Below are positions 33,383 through 44,629 of a stretch of DNA of 64,000 nt, one piece after another; the stretch's first letter is position 1, and every line of letters starts with the position of its first letter. Origin of the DNA: Ariolimax columbianus (lineage: Eukaryota > Mollusca > Gastropoda > Stylommatophora > Arionidae). Under the pieces are notes generated by a model. That model saw only the letters and a program-made list of their open reading frames with translations, was not told where the DNA came from and ran no database searches. A program made the position numbers and the translations under genes. Location: positions 45,812,666-45,876,665 of the forward strand of contig JAVGWX010000002.1 in NCBI GenBank assembly GCA_036924085.1, read 5' to 3'.

Positions 33383-34640
33383 TGAGTCGTAGTTTACAGA
33401 GAGGCTGCGATACCTGCGCACCGTTCGACCTTCTTCTTCTTCTTCGTACGCTGTCAGACGTCAACCTTTATTTTTTCGAAAAAAGCAGCGGTCATCCTGA
33501 TGCTGTCGACACTGCCATAGAGCTTGTCTAGTGTTGCCACCGGTGATGGTCACATGTGCTTTCTCTGACTTCGTATGTCGGGCAGTTTTGCAGCAGATGT
33601 TCAGCGGTCATTTTCCTAGTACCGCACATGCATTCGTCAGTGCCACCTATCTTCAATTTGTTGAATAGGTAGTACCTCAGTCTATTGTGGCCAGTGTGAA
33701 GTCTGAAGACCACGACCTGCTCTTTTCTGTTCAACTGGTAATAGGCATCGTTGTTTGTGTAGCCAGTATGTTCTGTTTCCCATTTGGTCATGTATCTAGC
33801 TCTAATAAGCCTTTTTGACTCTTCGTATGTCAGGCTAGTATCTGGTTGTGGTAGTCTTGCATCTTCTTTTGCCATTCTGTCTGCCTCCTCGTTGCCTTGA
33901 ATGTTACAGTGGGATGGAACCCACTGTACCACTACTCTTTTTGGTGCGGACTGCTGGCGTAGTTGACATAGTACTGCTCTTAAATCATTAAGTTCAGTAT
34001 TTTTCTGGCTTTTTAATGCTGTGACTACGGCCAGGGCATCTGTAAGCAGGGCTATATGGCTTTCATTTCTTTTGCATGTCACCATTTCTTCTACTGCAGC
34101 CCTCAGTGCCTCTGCCTCCGCTCTGAAATTGCTTGAGTATTTTCCAGTTGCCACTGATAGTGTTGTTTTTCTACCATTTGGTAGGCTCAGGAATACCCCT
34201 GCCCCTCCATTCTGTGTTGTGTTTGTTACAGAGCCGTCGGTGTATGCATGGGTTCAGTCCATGCTTGGGTAGTTTTTCGTTATGCACCTGAGGGTTATGT
34301 CTCTTTTTTCTTTTTCAGTCTGGCTATTATTTTTTCCAATACCTGGTATATTTTCTACCACCTCTGGAAATATATGCTGCCTCCAGGTAGGTTTGCGTAT
34401 AGTAGGGATGGGCTTTGCACCTTTCGACCTATCACATCAGGTTTCAGCAAAGCATAGTTTGGACCAGGTTGACCTTCTCTCTGCGATCTCTATTATCTGA
34501 GCCAGACTACAGGACTGCAGCCTGTTTTCAGAGCCGCCATTTGGAGGCAGAATAGAGTCTTTGTCAGCTACGGTTCGTTGACCCTGAAGCAAGCAGCCAG
34601 CTACGAGTCACTGACTGCTGTCAGCTCATTCATGGTCCCC
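33383..34640 (-). mobile_element. SINE-B copy split by a LINE-A insertion
   Basis: The core of SINE-B is cut in two: gtcgtagtttacagagaggctgcgatacctgcgc up to 33430, and the continuation from 34430 (atcacatcaggtttcagcaa, then gcagcctgtttt, then ctacgagtcactgac) to about 34634. A LINE-A copy occupies the gap. The left end of this SINE is not preserved. Confidence 0.8.
33431..34416 (-). mobile_element. LINE-A, 1.0-kb 3' copy inside SINE-B, 13-bp TSD
   Basis: A 5'-truncated GAA-tailed I-like LINE. RNase H and the C-terminal cluster are open over 208 codons (33528-34154; [59 protein letters not shown]). It is flanked by gcaccgttcgacc (33418-33430) and gcacctttcgacc (34417-34429), a 13-bp duplication with one difference. 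It shares with the 21116 copy a Trp-to-stop change just before YTDGS. Confidence 0.9.
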
Positions 34641-34644
34641 CCTC

Positions 34645-34945
34645 CCCTTCCTGCCCTCGTTCCATATAAAAGGACCAACTTCATATTAGCTTGGTATGAA
34701 TTCTCATCATTTTAGAGCTCCATATGTTTTCGCCATGCTAACGGCCATTTTTGCCTTTTGAATCGTGTCTTATACATCCTAATCTGCACCATCTGTCTTG
34801 TATATGGATGCTCACTGAGAACGTGAAGCTCTCTACCTCCTCCAATGGTGTTCCTCTCAATTTGACAGTGGCTGTGTTTAGGGCCGCATTTTATTTGAAA
34901 AGTTGTATCTTTTTTATCATGAATCGGTATACTTACTTGCTGGGT
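34645..34945 (-). mobile_element. RTE-like LINE fragment
   Basis: The minus strand reads NAALNTATVKLRGTPLEEVE then SFTF, followed by frameshifts and TIQKAKMAVSMAKTYGAL. This resembles the region after the catalytic box in the LINE family also seen at 36484-37616 and 58010-58480. Confidence 0.5.
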
Positions 34946-34946
34946 A

Positions 34947-36460
34947 ATAATAATAATAATAAAAGCCGTCCTTGGCAAGCGATGGGGACAATAGCAGACA
35001 GACATGTTGTGTTGCACCACACCAGTGAGTTCGGGGGTGGCTGTATTATGGCACTGAAAATCCTTTCATATACGTAGCATTTAATGTCAGAATTGGACAT
35101 GTGAGTGTCAGTTGTTTTGTTTTTCGCAAAGTGCGTTTTTTCTGTGCTTCGGAGACCTGGCGTTCCTCAACAAAAAAGGTGCATCTGATAGTGGTTCTAC
35201 GCCATGCCTTGCGGTCTTGTTCGACGCATTCTCATGAATTTACATCGTTGCTGAAGCGTGTCAGAGATACTTTGAGGGAGTCTTTGAAACGTTTCTTTTG
35301 GCCACCGACTTGAAGCAAGCCATCTTTCAGCTCACCATACATTAGTTGTTTTAGGGTGCGGTTGTCTGGCATACGCACGGCGTGGCTGGCCCACCTGATC
35401 TGGGCCCTCTGCAACAGTGTGTGGACGCTCGGAATGTTTGCCTTCATGAGGATCTCGGCGTCTGGTGCCCTATCCTGCCACTTTATTTTGAACAATCTAC
35501 GGAGGCACCTTGTATGAAAGTGGTTTATTTTCTTGGCATGCCTGTTGTACACAGTCCACGTCTCATTGGCATACAGAAGGGTGGGGAGCACTACGGCTTT
35601 GTAGACTTTGAGTTTCGTATCAAGTCTAAGACCCCTCCGATTCCAGTCACTGTTGCGCAGCCTCCCAAAGGCAGCACTCGCCTTGGAGATTATGTTACTG
35701 ACCTCGCTGTCAATAGTTGTTTCCCTGGAAAGAGTGCTGCCAAGATACACGAAGCTGTCTACTGGTTGGAGGCGCTCGTTCTTTACTCTGATATCTGGGT
35801 CACGATATGCGTCACTCGAGGCAGGCTGAAACACGACTTCGGTTTGCTTTTTTGAATTAGTTGTAAAACCGACATGTCGCAGGCTGTTGAGAACTTGTCC
35901 ACATATGTCTACATGTCACTTTCTGTGCTGGCAGCGAGAGCACAGTCATCAGCAAAAACCAAGTTCGAGATGGTTGTGTCCTTTACCTTGATGTGAGATT
36001 GCGATTGCTTGTGATTGAAGAGTTTTCCGTCAGTTCTGTATTTTATTTCCATTCCGTTTTGGGTACAACCCTGATAGCTAACACTGAGCATAGCAGCAAA
36101 CATTATGCCGAAGAGTGTTTTATATTCGCGGCTTGGCAACTTTAGGAGAAATGCCAAGAGCATCAACGTGGGCTATACATGACTTTCGTGGACTTGACCA
36201 AGGCTTTCGATACCGTCAACAGAGATGAACTTTGTAAGGTCATGGGGAAATTCAACTGTCCCGGCAGATTCACCAAGATCGTCAGTCAATTCCACGAAGG
36301 TATGAATGCGCATGTGCTGAGTGATGGGGAAATGTCAAATGCCCTTCCTGTATCAAATGGCGTCAAGCAGGGCTGTGTACTAGCCCCAACACTCTTCAGC
36401 ATAATGTTTGATGCCGTGCTCAGCGCTAGCTTTCATCAGGGTTGCTGTGATATTATGGCT
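34947..36460 (-). mobile_element. RTE-like LINE with 5' inversion
   Basis: The main part (minus strand, about 36166 down to 34947) encodes FADDCALAASTE, then YLGSTLSRETTIDSEVSNII, then LYANETWTVYNRHAKKINHF, and ends in a (TTA)n tail near 34949-34963. From about 36163 to 36460 the upstream RT part (MTFVDLTKAFDTVNRDELCK; VSNGVKQGCVLAPTLFSIMF) lies on the plus strand instead. Both pieces contain the IMF-A-LS stretch, so the break is at one point of the same protein. This is the layout expected of twin-primed 5' inversion. The uninverted relative is at 39236-40640. Confidence 0.85.
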
Positions 36461-36483
36461 TGTGCGTCTATCTTCTTCTGCAT

Positions 36484-37616
36484 TTGAAGTTAACAACCAG
36501 ATAGAAGGACTATGTCGTCTACAAAGTCTTCTAGTTGTTTAAATATGATTCCCTTTCTCTCATATGCTGTAGCTTCTTTCATAACGCAAGCAGATGCCAG
36601 AAAAGTGTATATAAGACATCCCTGACAAATCCCAGATTTACTGTTTAATGATTCGTTGAGTTGTCCCTCGTGCAAGTCTCGACACTGCGTGCCCTCATTA
36701 GTATGCTTTATTATGCGCGCGCATTTTTTCTTTTTTTTTTTTATCGGTAAAGGATCCCGTAGTGCCTTAGTAGTTTCCATTGTGTATCCATATCCAAGAA
36801 TTTTTGGCAGTTAACAAAGTTGGTATATAGACTTGAGTTCCATTATAATGACTGCTCTATAATTATATAATGACCACTGATAAAACACAATGTCAGCATA
36901 CATTTACAGTGGGTGATGAGGAAATAGATCAGGTTACACATTTTGAATATCTGGGCTCCAGAATCGACAAAAATGGTGACTGCTCGAAAGAAATCAGAAG
37001 AAGACTAGCTATGGCAATGCAGAGACTGAACAGCCTGAAGAAATTATGGCAGGGCACCAACAAAACGATAAAAGTAAAAGTCTTGAGAGCCTGTGTTTTT
37101 CCTGTGGCAGCTTATGGCTGTGAAGCATGGACGATTACCAAAACTTCTAGACAAAGAATCGAATCCTTCGAGGCAAAATGTTACAGAAAGATCCTCAGAA
37201 TACCCTGGACAGAGAAAAGAACAAATGTAGACATTCGGCAAGAGTTGAGCATAGAGGAGAACTGGTTTATCAATTCCATTTTGGCTAGAAAATGCAAATA
37301 CTTTGGTCACATCAAGAGACATAACGGTCTTGAGAGGACGGTGATGGAAGGTATGGTGCCAGGCAAAAGAGGAAGGGGTAGACCAAGAAGACGATGGCAC
37401 CAAGATATCCAGGAGTGCCTGAGTATGACAGTGGCGGAAGCTGGAGTTTTGGCAAGGGAACGAGTTTCTTTCAGACAGACTGTGATGGGAGCGACGTTCT
37501 ACAAAGGACATGCTACATGAGAGATAATTATACACAATGGGATGGATGCTTTCTGGCTTACTGTTAAAAGACATATATTCTGACAGTCCAAAACGAGCTT
37601 TGATTATTTTATGCAA
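36484..37616 (+). mobile_element. second LINE with 5' inversion
   Basis: The 3' part is on the plus strand and open over 216 codons (36870-37520: GDEEIDQVTHFEYLGSRIDK; AAYGCEAWTITKTSRQRIES; KCKYFGHIKRHNG; KRGRGRPRRRW). The upstream part, with an ICQGCLIYTF motif and EDFVDDIVLLS catalytic region, lies on the minus strand at 36484-36780. Together they look like one inverted-5' insertion of an RTE-type element, directly adjacent to the first one. Confidence 0.75.
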
Positions 37617-37619
37617 CGT

Positions 37620-38024
37620 ATGTTAACGTGAATAGTGATCTCCGATATGTACATTCAGGAAAACAATCACTACTTGCAAAAAAAAACCGGTCAGTATGTT
37701 TGGGTAAGACTCCTTAGTCGAAACTAACAGACCACGCAGTAAAAGATTAGATGGCAGGCAACGATAAGATATAATTGCTTTCTCGTTGTATACTTATGGA
37801 TCGGTGTAATGTAATTAGAAACATAAACAACGAAAATGGGAGTTTCAAAACTACCAACTTTGCCATATTCGCTTGCCAAAGAACCAGAGAGAAGTTGAAT
37901 GTGAAGTCTGTATCTGATACAGAAGGTGAAAATGCATTACACAACCTCGAACCTGCACACTTCTCTGTAGACAGTAAGCTCCATTCTAGTAATCAATTGG
38001 AAACACACACACATACATACATAC

Positions 38025-38059
<35 letters not shown>

Positions 38060-38620
38060 AACATTCACAACGGAAAGAAACAAAATGATTATGTATAGTT
38101 TCATTATAGTGCCAAGAAACAGAACAACAATCTCCGATACAAGAATGGAGATGGAAACAGTAACTGCAGATATGAGGTAGCTATCTGGGTCTTCTTTAAC
38201 AGGGACAGTCATCGTTCCAGATTCGCAATCTTTGCTTCGGAAGATACAGCAGGGTTGGTTAAGACATGAGTGGATGACAGCTGTAGAGTCATCAAACATG
38301 AAGAGGCTAGTGTGGATCCACTGCTCTAGTCATTCTGCGGTTCAAGGCAAGAGCTGACATTCTGGCTTCACACATGCACCAGTTACGGATACACCATATA
38401 TGAATTGGAATGACATTTTGAAGTCTGCATGAACCATCTGTATCCACACCCTTCGCCATTTACTGAGCACCTATGGGTATGCCCGGAGTGCAGTTACGTC
38501 TTAGAAACAGAACAGTTTAATGATTCGTAACTTTAGTAATTCCCGCCATAACCATACGACCTTTGAGCAATTCAACAGATATTCTGAGATTGCCAGTCCA
38601 GTTTGTCATGCCATTTCAAA
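37620..38620. other. non-coding stretch with (CA)/(GAAA)/(GA) microsatellite
   Basis: Unassigned sequence. A compound microsatellite (acacac, acatacat, gaaagaaa, gagaga) occupies about 38004-38056. Short frames across it are low complexity. Confidence 0.6.
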
Positions 38621-38625
38621 ACGTT

Positions 38626-38825
38626 CTGTCCAGTCGTCCTCTGTCTTGTCCCCGATTTTTCCCATTGTTACAAGACTGTCCAGTCGTCCTCTGTCTTGTC
38701 CCCGATTTTTCCCATTGTTACAAGACTGTCCAGTCGTCCTCTGTCTTGACCCCGATTTTTCCCATTGTTACAAGACTGTCCAGTCGTCCTCTGTCTTGAC
38801 CCCGATTTTTCCCATTGTTACAAGA
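38626..38825. repeat. 50-bp minisatellite, 4 copies
   Basis: Four tandem copies of a 50-bp unit starting ctgtccagtcgtcctctgtc at 38626, 38676, 38726 and 38776, with a diverged fifth start at 38826. The only internal difference is a T/A change in the latter two copies. It inflates ORFs on the plus strand but is not evidently coding. Confidence 0.95.
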
Positions 38826-39235
38826 CTGTTCAGTCCCTCTTTTCGGAGCACGTGCCCAATCATTTTTACTTGTCTTTTTCTTTTAGTTATCTGAAATCGT
38901 ATAATACTTGAACAGTTTATTATTATAATTTACTTGTTATTATATATTATCTCTTGGGAACCAAGAACACAGTTTTGTGCGTGTGATTCATGGAACCTAC
39001 TTTGAGAACACGTCCATGTTTGAGAAGCACATTCCTAATCTTCTGTGACGCCAGTAAACAAAAAACTTACCGGGAAAACCATTTTCTAGGCCAACCAAGC
39101 CCCTAACGGAAAACGTAATAAGGCATGTTCCGATTTTATTTGCATTTCTGGTTTTTCCATATCTATCTTTAAACATTACAGCACCAATACAAATAATGTC
39201 TACATGTGACTGACTCGCTGTGATTTGTTATTTTA

Positions 39236-40640
39236 CAGCAACGTGGGCTTTACATGACTTTTGTGGATCTGACCAAGGCTTTGGATACCGTCAACGGAGA
39301 TGGACTTTGTAATGTAATGGAAAAATTCGGCTGTCCAAGCAGATTCACTAAGATCGTCAAACAATTCCACAAAGGTATGAATGCTCATGTGCTGAGTGAT
39401 GGAGAAACGTCAAATTCCTTTCCTGTATCAAATGGCGTCAAGCAGGGTTGTGTACTAGCCCTAACACTCTTCGACATAATGTTTGATGCCATGCTCAGCG
39501 TTAGCTATCAGGGTTGTAACGAAAACGGAGTGGGAATAAAATACAGGACTGACGAGTGACGGAAAACTCTTCAATCATAGGCGACCGCAAGCTCACATCA
39601 AGGTAAAGGACACAACCATGTCAAACTTGCTTTTTGCTGATGACTGTGCCATCGCTGCCAGCACAGAAAGAGACATGTAGACATATGTGGACAAGTTCTA
39701 AACAGCCTGCGACATGTTCGGTTTTACAACTAATACACACAAAAAACAGAAGTTATATTTCAGTCTGCCCCGAGTGACGCATATCGTGACCCAGATATCG
39801 AGAACGAGCGCCTCCCATCAGTAGACAGCTTCACGTACCTTGCCAGCACTCTTTCCAGGGAAACAACTATTGACTCTGAGGTCAGTAACAGAATCTCCAA
39901 GGCGAGTGCTGCCTTTGGGAGGCTGCGCAACAGCATCTGGAATCGGATGGGTCTTAAGCTTGATACGAAACTCTACCGAGCCATAGTGCGACCCACCCTT
40001 CTGTATGCCAGTGAGACGTGGACTGTGTACAACAGGCATGCCAAGAAAATAAACCACTTCCAAACAAGGTGGCTCCATAGTTTGTTCAAGATAAAGTGGC
40101 AGGATAGGGAACTAGACACCGAGATTCTCGTGAAGGCAAAAATTCCAAGCATCCATACACTATTGCAGAGGACCCAGATCAGGTGAGCCAGCCACGCCGT
40201 GCGCATGCCAGACAACCGCATCCCCAAACAACTAATGCATGGTGAGCTGAAAGATGGCCTGCGTCAAGTCGGTGGCCAAAAGAAGCGTTTCAAATACCTC
40301 CTCAAAGTATCTCTGACACGCTTCAGCATCGATGCAAACGCACGGGATATCATCGCACAGGACCGCAAGGCATGGCGTAGAACCACTATCAGAGGCACCT
40401 TCTTTGCTGAGGAACGCCAGACCTCCGTAGCATAGAAAAAACGCACTTTGCGAAAAGACAAAACAACTGACACTCACGTGTCCAATTCTGACATTAAATG
40501 CTGCGTATGTGGAAGCATTTTCAGTGCCATAATTGGACTATACAACCACCTCCGAACTCACTGGCGAGGTGCAGCACAACATGTCTGACTGCTGTTGTCT
40601 TCATCGCTTACGATAGGCGGCTATTATTACTATTATTATT
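39236..40640 (+). mobile_element. RTE-like LINE, 1.4-kb plus copy with C-terminal zinc finger
   Basis: This reads in order: FVDLTKALDTVNGDGLCNVM; VSNGVKQGCVLALTLFDIMF; a frameshift; LLFADDCAIAAST; YLASTLSRETTIDSEV; LYASETWTVYNRHAKKINHF; VGGQKKRFKYLLKVSLTRFS. It ends with a C2H2-like CCVCGSIFSAIIGLYNHLRT followed by H, and a (TTA)n tail at 40621-40645. Stops and frameshifts make it inactive. The endonuclease part is missing. Confidence 0.87.
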
Positions 40641-40649
40641 ATAAGATTG

Positions 40650-41160
40650 GTGTAAAGCACTTGCTCTTGTTGACCCAGCTGTAAATGCATCCCTGGTTTA
40701 CAGTTAGGGAAGGAAAGAGCAGTGAGGAAGGGTACTTGTCACCACACTTCATAAACCAGCTGCAGCTTAGTACAGTGATATTTTTAGCACTCTGTTTTTC
40801 CGACCAGCAGATACTGCTGGGAGATTACCTTTACATTTTGTATATAGTTAAAAACCCAATTTTTTAACAATAGAACTGATATTCACAAAGTTATTTCACT
40901 GTGTTACAAAGTTATCTCTATGTCTAGTTATTATGAACTGGAAACATTCACCACAGCCACCTTCCCCCTTTTTCTAACTACATGTATTATACGATTAGAG
41001 TGTGTGCTGGCGGAAGTGTGACTTCTGAGCTCAAGCAGTTACAAAAATCGTACTGGAAAACAAAAGCTCACGTTAGAGGCAAAAACAGTTTGATTTACAG
41101 ATGCCTTGTCAGCTATAATGTTTACCACCCTCAACCTACCATAGAATACTACTAATTAGT
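40650..41160. other. non-coding stretch
   Basis: No supportable coding or repeat content between the LINE tail and a short (CTT)n run at 41160-41180. Confidence 0.45.
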
Positions 41161-41194
41161 CTTCTTCTTCTTCTTCTTCTTCCGCTCGCTTGAA

Positions 41195-41480
41195 AATATG
41201 TCTATATCTGCAATGTTGTTTCTTGTGCATACTTCACTGTTTTTTGTAACTTAACTTAACTTAACGTCTTTATACTGGTTTAGAAGACCCTGCAGAGTCT
41301 GTATACAACCAGTTACATTTACATCACCTTGCTCTAAAAGTTATGCGCATTCAGTTTATTCTTAAATGCATTAACACATACACATACAGGTCCATACATT
41401 TTCTGTCAGTGTTGTTTTTATGGGCTAGTGGGAGTTTTCTCTATTAATTATATTCGGGGCAGTTCTGTAGTATAATTTCT
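41195..41480 (-). mobile_element. I-like LINE 3' end split by a CR1-like fragment
   Basis: 41195-41246 and 41380-41480 match the 3' end of the I-like LINE at 9170-9300 (tatgtctatatctgcaatgttg; acatacaggtccata; gtgttgttt...tatgggc). Between them (about 41247-41375) sits a CR1-like 3' end (aacgtctttatactggttta, then agaccctgcagagtctgtat), in minus orientation. It is another nested insertion. Confidence 0.75.
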
Positions 41481-41564
41481 GTAGTATAAATGACTATGGA
41501 GTATAAGTGGTATAGACTGGCAAGACATGGGGAGGAAGGAAGATGTCTGGTAAAGGTGCCAACA

Positions 41565-41790
41565 ACCACATGTAAGCAAATAAGGTTGGATGATAGGACA
41601 CATGCTATCACCATTAAACATTGTCCAGACAGGCCCTGACATGGAATCCACAGGGGAAGAAGAAGAGAGGTGAACCAAGAAACACCTGGAGAAGAGACTG
41701 TCAAAAGTAACTTAGATCCCTGGACCACAAATGGAGAGAGGCAGAAAGGCAGCTCATGACTGAACTTGCTGAATGAGGGTTGTCAATGGC
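41565..41790 (+). mobile_element. RTE-like LINE C-terminal remnant
   Basis: The plus strand resembles the arginine-rich end of an RTE-type ORF2: an ITIKHCPDRP-type region, then RGRRREVNQETPGEE, with several stops. Confidence 0.4.
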
Positions 41791-41799
41791 CTTTACCCC

Positions 41800-42430
41800 C
41801 AACAGAAGCAATGATCACTGATGATGATGCTGTAGCGGAAAAAATACATATTTATACCAAAATTTTGTTTGACATGGCTGTTAGCTAAAATACACATAAG
41901 CTCAGATTCTTAAGAAAAGTTGCTCATGCATTAGAAGACAGATAGGGTGAGAAGTAAAGACATTAGGAAGTTGACAGGAACAACGCAATGTTTCAACAAT
42001 AAACAAACAGAATGACCATGACATTAGCATACTGTTAAATAATGTCTTAGAGAAATATGAAATAATTGCAGAAACAATTCTCCATGCCTTTTAGCCGTAT
42101 CTGTCTTCATCTTGTATCCTTGGCTGATCATCGATGAAGCAGACATTGACTGAATGATGGATCTGGTTTCTTGGCTACAGAACACCCAAACAAAAGTTGG
42201 GTATCTTACAGTAATAAAAACATGATAACTAATATTAACCAAGACACTGAACTTTATATAACAATAGATGCAATATCACTTCAGAGACATCAGAGTGGCA
42301 CCAAAAATAGAGTTCAAAGGTGCTAGGTTCAAACCATGGTCCCTACACTCTACACTGGGACTCCCTTTATCTTTATAATCACCGAATGTACGTTGTGAAG
42401 TTTAACTACAATAACATTAAATTCTTATTC
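41800..42430. other. non-coding stretch
   Basis: Nothing recognised on either strand. Confidence 0.4.
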
Positions 42431-42434
42431 TTTG

Positions 42435-42535
42435 TTCTCAAACTCCCGCTACCAAGCCCTGAAAAGAGCGTTGCATGTAGCAGGATGTAGTCTGGAGACT
42501 GGAGTGCGTTGTATCATAGTTTACAGCCTCCGTTA
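42435..42535 (-). mobile_element. SINE-B fragment
   Basis: About 100 bp of one end of SINE-B: ctcaaactcccgctaccaag, then agcaggatgtagtctggaga, then catagtttacagcc. Truncated on the right. Confidence 0.7.
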
Positions 42536-42543
42536 CCTTTTGT

Positions 42544-43120
42544 TTACTTGTAAATTGGCTGCCCCTTGGATAAGTGCACTAATGAGGACGCTGGAACAGG
42601 ATATTCTGCATGATATTTCCATGAAAAACTGGACATGTAAAGAAAAATTAAAGTAATATTGTCAGCTAGATGAGCATAGTTGACTAGGTCACAGTGGTCT
42701 ACAGCATTCAATGATGTTGACATCAAACCGGCGCGAAAGCACGATACGAAGCGTTGGGTAGGATTCAATGTAGTATTAGAAATAATTAGCACACCATATT
42801 GAGCAAGTTGGTGAATTCCGATGCATGAATCCATTTATAAAATGGTCATTGAGTGATGGTATGATATAAAAATACTGTGTGAACTCGATGGAGATGTGAA
42901 AACAGGACGAAGGAGCAATTCCACGTTGTGGACTGCACGCTCGCCCGTTTTCAATAATAGGAAGCAAAAAATTTGGTTCGATGTAATTGAAAAACACATT
43001 GCAATGATAGAAGCGGTTCACAGGATGTATCCTAATATGGTCCACTGTTGGTGGTCTGCTATAGATATAGTAATATGAATCCACATCAGGTGATGGAGGT
43101 AGATAGAATAGCACAAACAA
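42544..43120. other. unassigned stretch with opposing ORFs
   Basis: Two overlapping minus frames (42544-42834, 42776-43120) and a plus frame (42896-43078) of 60-114 codons. None has a recognisable domain. The even composition suggests the remains of a mobile element, but strand and family cannot be decided. Confidence 0.25.
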
Positions 43121-43155
43121 CCGAACTAAAAGGGTTAGCAGCCTTTATATATATA

Positions 43156-43162
43156 AACAAAA

Positions 43163-43228
<66 letters not shown>

Positions 43229-43235
43229 TTTTGTT
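43156..43235. repeat. 80-bp perfect palindrome built on (AT)30
   Basis: aacaaaactc at 43156-43165 and its exact complement gagttttgtt at 43226-43235 flank a 60-bp (AT)30 run. The whole can form a long hairpin or cruciform. Adjacent 5' sequence (43148-43155) is also AT-repeat. Confidence 0.95.
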
Positions 43236-43239
43236 GGTA

Positions 43240-43425
43240 AATACTTAACTTAACGTCTTTAAAGTGGTTTAGAAGACTCTACAGAGTCTGTATACAACCA
43301 ATTTCTTGGAGGGTGGTGTTTACTGATGTGTAAGTCCATCTTAATAGACCCAAACACTAGATCTAAGTAGACCTGCAACCGGTTAGGCGCCATCAATAGC
43401 TGCTCTTAACAAACCACCGGGGGAA
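43240..43425. mobile_element. CR1-like 3' end plus repeat C fragment
   Basis: 43243-43303 is a CR1-like 3' UTR in minus orientation (taacgtctttaaagtggttt, then actctacagagtctgtatac). 43307-43425 is a piece of repeat C in plus orientation (ggagggtggtgtttactgat, then agtagacctgcaaccggtta). The two abut directly. Confidence 0.65.
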
Positions 43426-43589
43426 AGGTACAAATAACTTAGGTAGATTTTTAATTTGAATTTTGTTCGGGCACGGGCCGTTATACCTACTCTTTTCAAT
43501 TTCTAACTGCCGAGGAGTTTCTGTATGTGTTCGACACTGAACACGTGAGTCCGATCACAATATCCAGAGACCAGGGACATTTTTACCAG

Positions 43590-43690
43590 AGAAACCACGT
43601 GAAAAAAATCCCCATCTTCACCGTGATTCGAACATGCAACCTCGGGCACCGAGGCGGACACCTTACCTCGAGACTACTGAATCTCAAAGT
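43590..43690 (-). mobile_element. tRNA-like SINE head
   Basis: On the minus strand, ggtaaggtgtccgcctcggt precedes a B-box-like catgttcgaatcac. This has the look of a tRNA-derived SINE promoter, different from SINE-1. A full cloverleaf is not evident. Confidence 0.4.
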
Positions 43691-43733
43691 AGTTACACTA
43701 CTGTTGGGGAATCCAGTCGTTAGAGACCAGTAT

Positions 43734-44093
43734 GGCTTGGCTTGGCTTCGTTCGTTCTCAATCTCCCGCTACCAAGCCCTGAAAGGGCTTAAATAGCAGA
43801 ATGTAGTCCAGAGAATGGTATGCGTTGTGTCGTAGTTTACAGTTTGACTGCGATATTTGCACCTTTCGGTCCAACACATCCGACTTCAGCAAGCATTTTA
43901 TGAGTACCGGATTAGCATTCCCTCTTCGATCCCTTCTCCTTAGCCAGTCTGTCCTGCTGCAGCCTGTTATCCAGGATCACAGCGCAGAGGTATATAAGGG
44001 TCTTAGCAGCTCTGGTTCGCTGGCCCTGATGCTAGCAGTCAGTTATGGGTCGCTGACCACTGCAGTTCGTGCGCTGCTCCGCATCTTGATCCC
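43734..44093 (-). mobile_element. SINE-B copy with 12-bp TSD
   Basis: A full-looking 360-bp member, flanked by the perfect direct repeat agagaccagtat at 43722-43733 and 44094-44105. The left end keeps cttcgttcgttctcaatctc. The duplication fixes both borders. Confidence 0.9.
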
Positions 44094-44334
44094 AGAGACC
44101 AGTATACTAAATAAAGGTTTGTTCCAGAGTAGTTATGCTACTGACAGGGAAATGAAGTTGTTAAAGACTTCAGTATACTAAGTCAAGGTTTGTCCCATAG
44201 AATTTACACTACTGTCGGGGAATGAATTTGTTAGAGACTTCAGTACACCAAGTCACAGCCTGTATGAGGAAGGGTGGCCAGTTCTTTTCCTCGCTGTATT
44301 TTACTTTCTTAGCCGTATGATAGGTACCCATTTA

Positions 44335-44430
44335 CAGCTAGGTCGAATGGAGCATGACGGCTGTGGAAGTTGAACTCAGAACCTTTGCCGTGAAATGCGA
44401 GGGCTCTACCACTTCGTAAATGAGACGCTT
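44335..44430 (-). mobile_element. tRNA-like SINE head, third type
   Basis: The minus strand carries acgaagtggtagagccctcg, then a B-box-like ttctgagttcaacttcc, then a block ending agctgtaaatgggtacc. A similar terminal block occurs near 61010-61040. This suggests another tRNA-derived SINE family. Confidence 0.45.
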
Positions 44431-44629
44431 TATATATTAGAAGTAGTTACCAAACAAATGGACAGATATTCATTTGAATTACCAAAAGTATGTACAATAG
44501 AAACCATAAACATTGATAAGTTTGAAGACAAAGAAAGCAAATCACAAACAGCGTAATTTTATAACGCGAAATACAGTAACCAGGCAGTTCGTCTAGGAGA
44601 GTGGGAACTCTGATTTTAAACCCACAAGT

